DNA from: an uncultured Eubacteriales bacterium
Lineage (GTDB): Bacteria > Bacillota > Clostridia > Christensenellales > Aristaeellaceae
DNA: 64,000 nucleotides
Assembly: GCA_902801765.1 (NCBI GenBank)
Contig: CADCJO010000006.1
Location: 1-64,000, forward strand
Direction of reading: 5' to 3'
Shown here: piece after piece, positions 15,921 to 25,009 of the stretch
Position numbering within the stretch: position 1 is the stretch's first letter
How the letters are laid out: every line of letters begins with the position of its first letter
Translations under genes and position numbers: made by a program
Notes under the pieces: generated by a model
Database searches by the model: none
What the model was told of the DNA's origin: nothing
The model's input: the letters and a program-made list of their open reading frames with translations, nothing else

Positions 15921-16683
15921 TTGGAATGATTTGCTTCTTCCCGGCGAGCGGGTGGATGATTTGCAGTTTATGAACCTGCGTATCATTCAATCGCCCGACG
16001 CTTTCCGCTTCGGCATGGACGCGGTGCTGCTTGCGGATTTTGCAAAGCCGCGCCCCCACAGCCGGGTGTGCGATCTGGGCACAGGGACAGGAATTCTGCC
16101 GCTGCTTCTTTACGGGCGGGAGAATACCATCACCTGCGACGCGGTGGAGATTCAGCCCGACGCAGCCGAACGCGCGCAGCGAACAATGCGGCTCAACGGG
16201 CTTGAACGTGTGATCACCGTCCATCCCCGCGACCTGCGCGAAACGCGCGCCTTTCTTCCCCACGCGGCTTTCGATCTGGTGATCTGCAACCCCCCGTACA
16301 GTCCCAGCGCCGCGTCTCTGCCCAGTCCCTCAGCCGCGCTGCGCACGGCACGGCAGGAAAGCGAATGCACGTTGGATGACATATGCGCCGCCGCCGCGTG
16401 GCTGCTGCACGACCGGGCACGGTTTTCGCTGATGCTGCCCTCCCCGCGGCTGACCGAGGCTTTTGAAACATTGCGGAGCCGCCGTCTGGAGCCCAAACGG
16501 CTGCGATTGGTTCACGCGAACGCTGCCCGCCCGGCGCGCCTTGCGCTGATTGAGGCAATGCTCAACGTGCATCCGGGTCTGAACATTGAACCTCCCCTGA
16601 TCGTACAGAATTCGGATGGCAGTGAAACAGAGGAGCTCAGAAGCATTTATCATCTTCCCATTCAACCGTCTCCCCCTCGCTGA
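15913..16683 (+). CDS. tRNA1(Val) A37 N6-methyltransferase-like protein (TrmN6/YabB)
   Basis: This 256-residue class I SAM-dependent methyltransferase probably modifies A37 of a tRNA. The SAM-binding motif CDLGTGTGILPL lies near residue 50 and the adenine-N6 catalytic motif NPPY at 126-129. The opening LLPGERVDDLQ, followed by QSPDAFRFGMDAVLLADF, is diagnostic of the TrmN6/YabB family. The ATG at 15913 overlaps the stop of the SpoIID-like gene by 8 bp, indicating co-transcription. Confidence 0.85.
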   Translation: MNDWNDLLLPGERVDDLQFMNLRIIQSPDAFRFGMDAVLLADFAKPRPHSRVCDLGTGTGILPLLLYGRENTITCDAVEIQPDAAERAQRTMRLNGLERVITVHPRDLRETRAFLPHAAFDLVICNPPYSPSAASLPSPSAALRTARQESECTLDDICAAAAWLLHDRARFSLMLPSPRLTEAFETLRSRRLEPKRLRLVHANAARPARLALIEAMLNVHPGLNIEPPLIVQNSDGSETEELRSIYHLPIQPSPPR

Positions 16684-16728
16684 ATAGCTTTTGAGCGGTA
16701 ATGTGAACACTCCCTAGAAGTTTTTTCC

Positions 16729-17005
16729 CTTGCTAAGCTGAATGAGGGAGACGCAGCCCTGATACGAAGGCTGCGTTGACCGGAATCAAGCAGCGCCAGG
16801 GTAAAAATAGACGTCCAAAGAGTCAATATTTTATACTATTTCTCGTCTAAAATATTGAAAGATTCGGGATGGATTTTTCGTTCCGGCAAAGCTGAATGAA
16901 GGGAGGCGTAGCAGCGCTACGTTGACCGGAATGAAGCACAGCCAGGACGGAAAAGACGCCCGAAGATTCAATGGTTTAGACGAAGTATTAGAGTGAAAAT
17001 AGTAT
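16729..17005 (+). repeat. Two copies (A and B) of a compensating-hairpin repeat
   Basis: Copy A (about 16729-16830) contains AAGCTGAATGAGGGAG, an 8-bp hairpin ACGCAGCC/GGCTGCGT (16751-16758 with 16769-16776), then TTGACCGGAATCAAGC. Copy B (about 16831-17005) contains AAAGCTGAATGAAGGGAG, a hairpin CGTAGC/GCTACG (16907-16912 with 16916-16921), then TTGACCGGAATGAAGC. Outer arms of copy B also pair imperfectly (TTCGGG with CCCGAA, TTCCGG with CCGGAA, and TATACTATTT near 16833 with its complement near 17000). Stem sequences differ between copies while pairing is kept. No protein-coding frame is supported in this 401-bp gap. Confidence 0.65.
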
Positions 17006-17007
17006 AT

Positions 17008-17071
17008 AGCCTGAAAAACAGCCTGGAATTCCAACAATTCGGTCAGAATTCCAGGCCATATTATTCAGGCT
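17008..17071 (-). terminator. Nested hairpin terminator after the CpsD-like gene
   Basis: GCCTGGAATTC at 17021-17031 pairs perfectly with GAATTCCAGGC at 17046-17056. On the minus strand the stem is followed by TGTTTTTC. An outer stem AGCCTGAA/TTCAGGCT (17008-17015 with 17064-17071) encloses it. Confidence 0.75.
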
Positions 17072-17084
17072 GCGGCTCGCATAT

Positions 17085-17879
17085 TTATGATCGCTTTCCG
17101 CTGTTTGCAAGCTTTTTTTTCTTTTTTGGGGCTTTCTTTTTTTCCCCGTAACCATAGCCATAGCCATAACCATAGCGTTTGCCGTAACCATAGCCATACC
17201 CATAGCCGCTTCCTCTGGCGCCAACCTTGTTAATGACCACACCAAGGATTTTCACACCGGCATATTCCAATTGCTGTTTGGCATGAACGGCGCTGGCCCG
17301 TTCTGTAACGCCGCACTCGACCACCAGAACCGTGCCGTCGCATTGATTCGCGATCAGCACCCCGTCAATGACCGCGTTGACAGGCGGCGTATCGACGACT
17401 ACATAATCATAGACTTCCTTCAGGTTTTTCAGCATCAGGCTGAACAGTTCGCCGGAAAACAATTCACTGGGATTGGGCGCCATACCGCCGGTAAAAATGA
17501 TGTCCAGATATTGATCATTCGTACCATAGATTACATCCTGGAGATACGCTTTTCCGCACAGGAACTCGGACAGTCCTTCCCCTTCTTTGCGCACCTGGTA
17601 ACGGCTCATCAAATGACTGTTGCGGATATCGCAGTCCACAAAAATCGTTCGTTTTCCCAATGCGGCAAAGCTCTTGGCCAATCGGAACGACAGGGAGGTT
17701 TTTCCTTCATGAATGGATGAGCTGGTGACGGCTATTGCCTTGATGCCATACCCGCTCAGCTGGATATTGCCTCGAAGATTATTAATTGCTTCATTGGCCA
17801 GAAACGGCAGCGGCTGAACTGTCATTCGCGCAATTCGACGATTAGGATATTCAGGACTGTTGTTTTTTGCGCTCTCCAT
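17085..17879 (-). CDS. CpsD/YwqD-type protein tyrosine kinase
   Basis: This 264-residue BY-kinase regulates capsule or exopolysaccharide synthesis. It has Walker A SSSIHEGKTS, Walker A' FVDCDIRN, and Walker B YVVVDTPP. The C-terminal tail is an unusually regular Gly-Tyr repeat (GYGYGYG, KR, GYGYGYGYG), a long tyrosine cluster for autophosphorylation, followed by a lysine-rich end. BY-kinases of Firmicutes need a membrane activator (CpsC/Wzz-like), but none is encoded nearby. The phosphatase gene lies 222 bp upstream on the same strand. Confidence 0.9.
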   Translation of the reverse strand: MESAKNNSPEYPNRRIARMTVQPLPFLANEAINNLRGNIQLSGYGIKAIAVTSSSIHEGKTSLSFRLAKSFAALGKRTIFVDCDIRNSHLMSRYQVRKEGEGLSEFLCGKAYLQDVIYGTNDQYLDIIFTGGMAPNPSELFSGELFSLMLKNLKEVYDYVVVDTPPVNAVIDGVLIANQCDGTVLVVECGVTERASAVHAKQQLEYAGVKILGVVINKVGARGSGYGYGYGYGKRYGYGYGYGYGEKKKAPKKKKKLANSGKRS

Positions 17880-18101
17880 GTTATCTTCCTTTCATGCTCG
17901 ACAAAATATTGCAACGGGGGGCAGCGCCGGAATTTGAAAAGCTTTCTCACGGTTTCTTCAATCTCGACCGAACCGTTCAGCAGCAAAGCCTGCCGACCTG
18001 TCCGTCAGCGGAAGCGGCAGGCTTTCCCAGAAAAAAGCCAAATCATAAAACAAATCCCGTTCCTGCAGATTGCTTCCATTTTTCTCGGTAATCAGCGTTT
18101 T

Positions 18102-18827
18102 TTATGTGCCCAGCAGCATCTGAATGTTTCTTTCCAAGATTGTTTCCATCTGCCAAGGATCGACTTCCGCGCGCATCCACGCCAATGCTTTGTCGAAATG
18201 CGGCGGACGAAAATCCATGCCATGTGTATCGCTCCCCAGAAAGTCCACGTAACCCGCTTTGAGCAATTTACGCCAAGGGTTCTTATGGAAAAGCCCATTC
18301 TTTATCAGCAGCGTATCGAAATTCATTTGCAGCAATGCGCCGTCATATCTCAGCTGCGTCAGCCTTTCGCTGTCATCCTGCAAACATTGATAGCGCTCGT
18401 AATGCGCGATAATCGGATAATAACCGCTTGAAACGAGGCTGCGCACAGCATTCCGCAAGCCGGAAAACAGGGCGCCCGGGTCAAACTCGACCAGCACATA
18501 GCGGGTTCCGGCCATGGTAAGCACGTTTCCCGCGTCCAGATTACGGATCAGGTCGGAAAAGAAATAGCACTCCTGCCCCGGAAACAGGCGGAGGGACAGG
18601 TTTTCTTCCCGTATCTTTTCTTCCAATATACCTATCCCATCCAGAATCTGCGAAGCATATACCTGATACCGAGCCGGATGAAAATGCGGCGTTACGATCA
18701 AGGCTCCAACGTTTTGCCGCGCCGCTTCCCTGAGCACCTGCATGGATTCTTCCAGTGTTTCAGGTCCGTCATCCACGCCGGGCAGCACATGGCAGTGCAT
18801 ATCTGTAATCAAATAATCTTCCTGCAT
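18102..18827 (-). CDS. CpsB/YwqE-type tyrosine phosphatase (PHP domain)
   Basis: This 241-residue metal-dependent phosphatase counteracts the tyrosine kinase. PHP metal ligands are visible as DMHCHVLPGVDDG near the start, TPHFHP, GQECYF, HYERY and GSDTHGMDFRPP near the end. The ATG at 18827 is chosen because the family begins a few residues before DMHCH; a TTG at 18836 is possible, and neither has a strong ribosome site. It precedes the kinase gene on the same strand. Confidence 0.9.
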   Translation of the reverse strand: MQEDYLITDMHCHVLPGVDDGPETLEESMQVLREAARQNVGALIVTPHFHPARYQVYASQILDGIGILEEKIREENLSLRLFPGQECYFFSDLIRNLDAGNVLTMAGTRYVLVEFDPGALFSGLRNAVRSLVSSGYYPIIAHYERYQCLQDDSERLTQLRYDGALLQMNFDTLLIKNGLFHKNPWRKLLKAGYVDFLGSDTHGMDFRPPHFDKALAWMRAEVDPWQMETILERNIQMLLGT

Positions 18828-19024
18828 TTTTATCAAATCGAAACGCCGCAGCGAAATAGCTTTTCAGGGCTGATGGCTGAAACAAAACCGACTTTGCCCT
18901 TTGAAGGAAACTGAAAAAGGAAACAACGGGCGAATTGTGAGACAGCCACACAATTGCCATTTTTATTTTAACACAAGTTCAGAAATATGTCCATTTTCTA
19001 TGAAAAAAATTCATTCGTCATTAT

Positions 19025-19190
19025 TTATACTATTTCTCGTCTGAAATATTGAAAGATTCGGGATGGATTTTTCGTTCTGCAAAGCTGAATGAAGGGAGGA
19101 CGAACCGTCGATGACCGCCTGTGGCGGGAATCTCATCGACGGTGAGATCAGCCGAAACGAGCAATCACCGCTTTGCGTTTTCCCTTTTTC
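19025..19190 (+). repeat. Third copy (C) of the compensating-hairpin repeat
   Basis: The first 75 bp (19025-19099) match copy B at 16831-16906 at all but about three positions, including TTATACTATTTCTCGTCT and AAAGCTGAATGAAGGGAGG. The hairpin then differs: CCGTCGATGA (19105-19114) pairs with TCATCGACGG (19133-19142) around an inner CCGCC-TGT-GGCGG. GCAAAGC (19079-19085) can pair with GCTTTGC (19170-19176). Copies B and C lie in the same orientation on either side of the CpsB/CpsD genes. No gene is seen in this 414-bp gap. Confidence 0.65.
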
Positions 19191-19241
19191 GTTATTGCGT
19201 CGCAGAATGCAGCGAATCGCGGCGCCGGATTGAAGAAAGCT

Positions 19242-19880
19242 TCATCTGCGCAGATTGATCCAGCGCTGGAGGCGCTTCAAATCCATCCGCAATTGCAGCC
19301 ACGCCTGTTTGCCAAAAAACAGGATAAACGGCAGGAGGGAAAAGATCAGCGACAGTTTATAGGGCAGCGGCAGGATCACCAACTGATAAATCAAATACGC
19401 TCCCCAGGCCCAGCCGATCCAGCGCATTTTGACCGGCAGAATGAAGAACAGCAGGATTTCGTGTTCGGGATACAGCACCGCAAATGCCAGCAGCAGCGAC
19501 AGGTTCAGGTATTCGTTGGTCGCCACGCCCATGATAAAGCCTGAAATGATGTTGCCCAGGATGCCGATGGCATAGTAGATGTTAAACCGCGCGCTGCCCC
19601 ACTGGTGCTCCAGCGCCGTGCCCAGGAAATAATAGAAATACAGGCTGAACAGAATCCAGATGATACTGCTGTTGGGCGGCAGGAAAATGAACGTGATCAG
19701 CCGCCAAATTTCGCCCCGCAGAATCAGGTCGCGGTTAAAGTACAGCAGATACCACGCGCTGCGGGCCAGCGGCAGGTATTCCAGAATAAACACGCCCAGC
19801 ATGGCGAAGCACAGGTATTTCATCAGATCGGGAATGTAGTGCCGCCCGATCTTGCGTTCCAGTTTGTTGAGCCAGTTCAT
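19242..19880 (-). CDS. Rhomboid-like membrane protein lacking the catalytic serine motif
   Basis: This 212-residue protein has about six membrane helices. The segment LRGEIWRLITFIFLPP followed by a helix ending in LEHQWGSARFNIYY follows the rhomboid layout. The usual catalytic GxSG is absent; the corresponding region reads GILGNIISGF, so it is probably an inactive rhomboid-fold protein. The ATG at 19880 lies 7 bases after GGAGG, better than the GTG two codons earlier. It begins 20 bp after the last antiporter gene and is probably co-transcribed with it. Confidence 0.6.
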   Translation of the reverse strand: MNWLNKLERKIGRHYIPDLMKYLCFAMLGVFILEYLPLARSAWYLLYFNRDLILRGEIWRLITFIFLPPNSSIIWILFSLYFYYFLGTALEHQWGSARFNIYYAIGILGNIISGFIMGVATNEYLNLSLLLAFAVLYPEHEILLFFILPVKMRWIGWAWGAYLIYQLVILPLPYKLSLIFSLLPFILFFGKQAWLQLRMDLKRLQRWINLRR

Positions 19881-19899
19881 AATCACACCTCCACAAGGT

Positions 19900-22059
19900 T
19901 CAGTGTCCCATCCGGATAAACACGTACAGCATTCCCACCACGATGCCCGCGGCGGTCAGCAGCAGGCCGAAGGAGATCGCGTTGGTCAGGTACGTGCCGT
20001 AGCGCTCGTCCTCCGGGGCGCGGGGATGAATCAGTTTCGCGGGCACCAGCCCGATCTTATGCAGTCCCTCCGCGATGGCAAATGATAAGCGGGTGACGGG
20101 ATTGTGGGTTTTCGCGTGCTGTAAATCCTTCCGGTTCATCAGGAACAGGGAGCGGATCGCCAGCAGCACCGTGTCCATGAATCCGTCAAACACCCGGCTG
20201 ATCGTCACACATACGCCGGGCAGAAACTTCATAAAGAACCAACTTTCCGGCAGGTGGTCGAGGAAGGAAAACACAGCGGTGACGCCCCTGGGAATCCAGA
20301 CGGTGACCAGTTTACTGTTCGGAATACCATCCAGGAATGCGGCTATCGTGGTGCCCAACCATGGCAGGAACCGGGTGAACACCGGCCGGTAGAACAATTC
20401 TTCCAGATCCAGCCACTCCGGCCAGCGGTTCAGATAGCCTTTTTCCTTCTGATACAGCGCCGTGCGCACAAAGAGCAGATATACCGTCACGCCGATGACC
20501 AGGCTGACGCCGCCGCCCATCAGGTTAGTGAGGGAGAAGAAGGCCACTTCATGCGTTAATGCAGGCCGGTTCAGGAAGGCCGCGCTGCGCTGTGTCAGCG
20601 GCAATAGTACTTGATTGGGGAAAATGCCGATGGCCAGCAGGGGCAGCGCAGTCAGGATCAGCACCAGCGCCGAGCGAACGGTCATGCTGTGGCCATTCAG
20701 TTCATCATAGTGCGCCTGCCGGTGTTCGTCGGGGTTCTTCTGCCAGAACAGGCATATGTAGAGCTTGAGCATGTAGGCCGTAGTCAGGCCCGCCGCGAAC
20801 AGGAACACCCACTCGCAAAAACGATAAATGGAGAAACCCTCAATCTCCTCCGCCAGCTCCACCAGCCCTTCGTGAATCATGGTTTTGCCGGTGTAGCCGT
20901 TCAGCCCCGGCACGCCCGCCAGGCCCAAAGCGCCGATGAGGAATACGATATGCAATAGCCATTTGCCCCGGCCATAGCCCCGCAGTTCGTTCAAATCCAG
21001 GGTGTGGGACTTCATATAGATTGCGCCGGCGCACAGGAACAGGCACAGCTTGAGCAGCGAATGGTTCACCATGTGCCCCACCGCGCCCGCCGCGGCCAGC
21101 GCGCCGTGGTGTCCCAGCAGCATGGCGCAGGACAAGCCCACAGTGATGTAGCCAATCTGCGACATCGAGGAACAGGCCAGCGTGCGTTTCAGGTTCACGG
21201 AAAACACGCCCAGCACCGCGCCCAGCGTCATGGTGAACAGGCCAACGCCCAGCATCACATGGCCGAACGCCGGGCTATCGCCCAGGAGATTCATCCCGAT
21301 CACGATCACGCCGAACAGGCCCGTCTTGGTCAGCATTCCGGAGAGTAACGCGCTGGCCGGAGCCGGAGCCACGGGATGCGCCTTGGGAAGCCAGATGTGC
21401 AGCGGGGCCATGCCCGCCTTAGCGCAGTAGCCCACCAGCATCAGGCAGGCGGGCAGGATCAGCTTCGCGTTTCCCCCGTTCTCCCGCAGGACGTCGAAGG
21501 CCAGGCTGCCGATTTCCCGCCAGGTCAGGAACATGCCCATCAGCGTCACCATGCCGCAGGCCACGGATACACCCAGATATGTCTGTGCCGCCCGCATGGC
21601 CCCGGGCGTTTCCTCATGAGCCACCCAGGGATAGGAGGCAATGGACATAATTTCAAAGAACACGAAGGTGGTGTACAGGTCGTCGGAGAAAAACACGCCC
21701 ACCACGCCGCAGAGCGTAATCAAAGTAAAGCAGGCGTAGCGGCCCATGTTTTTTCCGTGGCCCGCAAAATATTCCTTGGACAGCTGGCATGCCAGCGCCC
21801 ACATGAAGCAGGCCAGCAGCGCGTACAGCGCCCGGAAAAAATCCACAGAAAACCGAAGCCCCAGGCCCAGCATCGACGGGAAAACCAGGAGGATTTCCTC
21901 CCCGTTCCATACCCGGTAAAACAGTCCGCCCGCCAGGGCCAGCTCCGCCAGGGTGAACAGCCGCAGCAGCAGATCCCGTGCCGCGCCGCTCTTTTTCCCC
22001 GCCAGCGGACACACCGCCGCGCCGATCAGCGGAAGCAGCAGCATTCCTTCCAGCATCAT
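19900..22059 (-). CDS. Large antiporter subunit, NuoL/MrpA-like (with long C-terminal extension)
   Basis: This 719-residue membrane protein belongs to the proton/sodium-translocating family of MrpA/MrpD and complex I NuoL/M/N. Visible channel residues are the helix-5 glutamate (VFFEIMS) and the helix-7 lysine (CAKAGMAPLHIWLP), followed by HPVAPAPASALLSG with the broken helix. Beyond the usual 480 residues it has a C-terminal extension with further helices, recalling the lateral helix of NuoL. The ATG at 22059 overlaps the preceding gene's stop by 4 bp. It is the fourth and last large antiporter subunit of this operon. Confidence 0.85.
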   Translation of the reverse strand: MMLEGMLLLPLIGAAVCPLAGKKSGAARDLLLRLFTLAELALAGGLFYRVWNGEEILLVFPSMLGLGLRFSVDFFRALYALLACFMWALACQLSKEYFAGHGKNMGRYACFTLITLCGVVGVFFSDDLYTTFVFFEIMSIASYPWVAHEETPGAMRAAQTYLGVSVACGMVTLMGMFLTWREIGSLAFDVLRENGGNAKLILPACLMLVGYCAKAGMAPLHIWLPKAHPVAPAPASALLSGMLTKTGLFGVIVIGMNLLGDSPAFGHVMLGVGLFTMTLGAVLGVFSVNLKRTLACSSMSQIGYITVGLSCAMLLGHHGALAAAGAVGHMVNHSLLKLCLFLCAGAIYMKSHTLDLNELRGYGRGKWLLHIVFLIGALGLAGVPGLNGYTGKTMIHEGLVELAEEIEGFSIYRFCEWVFLFAAGLTTAYMLKLYICLFWQKNPDEHRQAHYDELNGHSMTVRSALVLILTALPLLAIGIFPNQVLLPLTQRSAAFLNRPALTHEVAFFSLTNLMGGGVSLVIGVTVYLLFVRTALYQKEKGYLNRWPEWLDLEELFYRPVFTRFLPWLGTTIAAFLDGIPNSKLVTVWIPRGVTAVFSFLDHLPESWFFMKFLPGVCVTISRVFDGFMDTVLLAIRSLFLMNRKDLQHAKTHNPVTRLSFAIAEGLHKIGLVPAKLIHPRAPEDERYGTYLTNAISFGLLLTAAGIVVGMLYVFIRMGH

Positions 22060-23507
22060 AGCATCACTCCTTCCGAAAGCGACGCAAGGTACGTCATGAT
22101 CCGCCCGGCGAACAGCCCGGCGGCAATCAGGATCAGGCACAGCACGGTCAGGGAAATCTTCATGCACGGGCCGGGATCACGGGGCAGGGTCTCCCCCACG
22201 GCTTCCGGCTGCAGGAAGAACGCCGGGAACACGACGGTGAAAATGTAAACGCAGGTCAGGATCGCTGACACCAGCAAGGCCGCACCGCCCACAATCGCCC
22301 ATACATCGCCCTGGGCAAAGGCGGCGGTCACCAAAGCATACTTGCTCACGAACCCCGGCAGCGGCGGTACGCCCATCAGCGATAAACCAGCGATGGTAAA
22401 CGCGCCGAAGGTCAGGGGCATCTGGCGGCCCAGGCCGTGGGTCTGGCGCACTTGGGTGCGGCCCGTCTGCACCAGCACAGCGCCCGCGCAGAAGAACAGG
22501 ATGATCTTCATCATGCCATGGAACACCATGTGGGACAGTCCGGCGGTCATGCCCTGCCGGGTCAGCAGGGACAGGCCGAAAAGCATGTAGCTTAAATTGC
22601 TCACGGTGGACCAGGCCAGGCGGCGTTTCAGATGCTGCTCCCGTACTGCCATCGCCGAGCCATACAGCACCGTCGCGGCGCTGAGCATCAGCATCACTGT
22701 TTGCACCCAGGTGCCGCGCACCGCGTCCAGCGGCACCGTATCATAGAAGAACCGCGCCACCGCAAACACGCCCGCGTTCACCACGGCCACGGCGTGAAGC
22801 AAAGCCGTTACAGGCGTTGGCGCAACGGACGCCGCGGGCAGCCACCGGGACAGGGGCAGCACCGCCGCCTTCACGCCAAAGCCCAGGAAGCCAAACAGAC
22901 ACAGCACCCGAAACCAGGCCGTATCCGCGTTTGCGGAAAGCGCGGGCGTGCCGTGGAATTCGCCCAGCCCAAAGCCGCTCAGGCCCAGCATCGCCATAAA
23001 GCCCAGGGCCGCGCCGCCGATCAGGTACAGCATATACTGAAACGCGGCCTTGGTGGAGGCTTCGTCCTGCTCATGCCACACCAGCGGCACGGTGCAAAGC
23101 GTCAGCAGCTCGTAAGAAATATACAGCGTGAACAGGTTGTCCGCCGCCGACAGCAAAATCGCCGCGCCATAAGACAGCAGATACCAGGAAAAGAAGTTCC
23201 CCTCCCGCTTTTCGTGGCGCATATATTCGACGGCGTACAGTACCGACAGCGGCCACAGCGCCGCCGCGAGGCCGATATAGACTTTGCCCGCCCCGTCCAG
23301 CCGCAGGGCGAACACGAACTGCTCCGTCAGTTGCAGCAGCTCAAACCGCCCGCCCGCGTCGGTGAAAATCAGATACCCCACCGCGGCGGAAGTCACGCAG
23401 GCGGAAAGCACCGCGGCGGTCATCCGCAGGCCGCGCTTCGCCTTTCGCAGCAGCGCCACCAAGGCGCTGCACACAATCGGCAGCAGGACGCAAATCAATA
23501 ACAGCAT
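22056..23507 (-). CDS. Antiporter subunit, MrpD/NuoN-like
   Basis: This 483-residue membrane protein has about 14 helices. The conserved glutamate is in ISYELLTL and the helix-7 lysine in FGVKAAVLPLSRWLP. The following VAPTPVTALLHAVAVV contains the histidine typical of NuoL/M/N-type subunits. It is 12 bp downstream of the previous antiporter gene and overlaps the next by 4 bp. It probably forms one ion-translocating module of a multi-subunit antiporter. Confidence 0.85.
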   Translation of the reverse strand: MLLLICVLLPIVCSALVALLRKAKRGLRMTAAVLSACVTSAAVGYLIFTDAGGRFELLQLTEQFVFALRLDGAGKVYIGLAAALWPLSVLYAVEYMRHEKREGNFFSWYLLSYGAAILLSAADNLFTLYISYELLTLCTVPLVWHEQDEASTKAAFQYMLYLIGGAALGFMAMLGLSGFGLGEFHGTPALSANADTAWFRVLCLFGFLGFGVKAAVLPLSRWLPAASVAPTPVTALLHAVAVVNAGVFAVARFFYDTVPLDAVRGTWVQTVMLMLSAATVLYGSAMAVREQHLKRRLAWSTVSNLSYMLFGLSLLTRQGMTAGLSHMVFHGMMKIILFFCAGAVLVQTGRTQVRQTHGLGRQMPLTFGAFTIAGLSLMGVPPLPGFVSKYALVTAAFAQGDVWAIVGGAALLVSAILTCVYIFTVVFPAFFLQPEAVGETLPRDPGPCMKISLTVLCLILIAAGLFAGRIMTYLASLSEGVML

Positions 23508-23519
23508 GGATCGTACTCC

Positions 23520-24974
23520 TTACAGCAGGCTTTGCGCCACGGTCTGGAAATACTGAATGATCGGCCCGGAGAACATGCCGAGCACCACGATCAGCGCGGA
23601 ATAGACGCCCATGGGCACGAGCATCTTCCAGCCCGCTTCGCAGCTGGGTTCGGGCTTGACCCCCTCCCCGGGGAAGCAGCCCTTGATCACCACGGTAAAC
23701 AGATAGCCCGCCGTCAGCACGGCGGAAATCAGCAGCACGGTCGGGCCGATCCAGCTGTAAGACAGACCCGTCGCCAGCGCGCCCTGGGCCAGGTTCCACT
23801 TGCTGATAAAACCGCCGGTGGGCGGGATGCCGACCAGACCCAGGGAAGCCACAGTAAAGAAGGCGTAGGTCCAGGGCATCCGCTTGCCCAGGCCCTCCAT
23901 CTCGTCCACATAGGTCTTTTCGGTCTTGTGGATGATGGAGCCCGCCGCCATGAACAGGGTGTTCTTCATGAGGGAATGGAAGATCACATGCAGCATGGCC
24001 CCCACGAAGCCCCATTCGGTCAGCGTGAACAGGCCGAACAGCACATAGGACACCTGGGAAACAGAAGAATACGCCAGCCGCTTTTTCAGCTTCTTTTCCT
24101 TGAGCGCCAGCAGCGACCCCATCAGAATGGTGGTCAGCGTCAGACACAGCATGGTGTACTGCACCCAGGTGCCGCGGATGCGTTCCGCTCCAGCGATATG
24201 GAACAGCACCCGCACGATGCCCAGCACGCCCATCTTGGTGATCACGCCGGACAGCACCGCGCTGGCCGGGGCCGGGGCCACGGGGTGGGCGGTAGGCAGC
24301 CAGCCGTGCAGCGGAAACATACCCGCCTTCACGCCAAAGCCGATCAGCATGGTCAGGAAGATCGCCATGGCGAAGCCTTCCTTCCCGGCGATCTGTTCGG
24401 CGGTGACCATACCGGAAACGAAATCGCCGTTCCCGCCGATGGCGCCGATGAAGAAAATGCCGATCAGCGCGGCGGACGCGCCGATGACGGAATAGATCAG
24501 ATACTTGATGGCGGCAGCCACGGCTTCCTTGTCCCGGTTGTGCAGCACCAGCGGCACGGTCAGCAGGGTCATGGCCTCGTAGAACATATAATAGGTGACC
24601 AGGTTGCCAGCCATCGCCAGCGCATGCAGGATGCCCTGGGTAATGGTGTAGAACAGGAAGAACCGGGCCGGGTTTTCATCGTGCTCCAGATATTCCTGAG
24701 CGTACAGCCCCACGCCGGGCCAGATGACCGCCAGGAGCAGCAGCCAGATGCGGCTCACCCCGTCCACCCGGAGAGAGAAGGCCAGCATGTCCGTCCAGTG
24801 GAGGGACACCTCCGGCATATTGGGAATCAGCGCGCAGAGGGCGGCCAGCGCGGCGCTCACGGCAATCGTCAGGAAGGACGCTTTATGCAGCGCCGCTCCC
24901 TCCAGCCGCAGCCAGTGCCACAGGCAGGCCGTCACAATGGGCAGCAGAATTGCCAGGATCATCAGGAAAATCAT
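23520..24974 (-). CDS. Antiporter subunit, MrpD-like
   Basis: This 484-residue membrane protein has the helix-5 glutamate in FYEAMTLLT and the lysine in FGVKAGMFPLHGWLP, followed by HPVAPAPASAVLSG. The ATG at 24974 lies behind TTGGAGGA; an in-frame TTG at 24989 overlaps that ribosome site and is rejected. It is separated from the upstream antiporter gene by a palindromic heptamer repeat and lies 12 bp before the next. Confidence 0.88.
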   Translation of the reverse strand: MIFLMILAILLPIVTACLWHWLRLEGAALHKASFLTIAVSAALAALCALIPNMPEVSLHWTDMLAFSLRVDGVSRIWLLLLAVIWPGVGLYAQEYLEHDENPARFFLFYTITQGILHALAMAGNLVTYYMFYEAMTLLTVPLVLHNRDKEAVAAAIKYLIYSVIGASAALIGIFFIGAIGGNGDFVSGMVTAEQIAGKEGFAMAIFLTMLIGFGVKAGMFPLHGWLPTAHPVAPAPASAVLSGVITKMGVLGIVRVLFHIAGAERIRGTWVQYTMLCLTLTTILMGSLLALKEKKLKKRLAYSSVSQVSYVLFGLFTLTEWGFVGAMLHVIFHSLMKNTLFMAAGSIIHKTEKTYVDEMEGLGKRMPWTYAFFTVASLGLVGIPPTGGFISKWNLAQGALATGLSYSWIGPTVLLISAVLTAGYLFTVVIKGCFPGEGVKPEPSCEAGWKMLVPMGVYSALIVVLGMFSGPIIQYFQTVAQSLL

Positions 24975-25009
24975 GTTCGGTTCCTCCAATTGTAGTTGTT
25001 AGGTTTTCG

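Noticed and set aside
16831..17000. Cyclic-di-GMP or another known riboswitch
   Set aside because: A GCAAAGC-like motif recalls the class I aptamer, but the conserved junctions and tetraloop of that class are not present, and no downstream gene is positioned for control.
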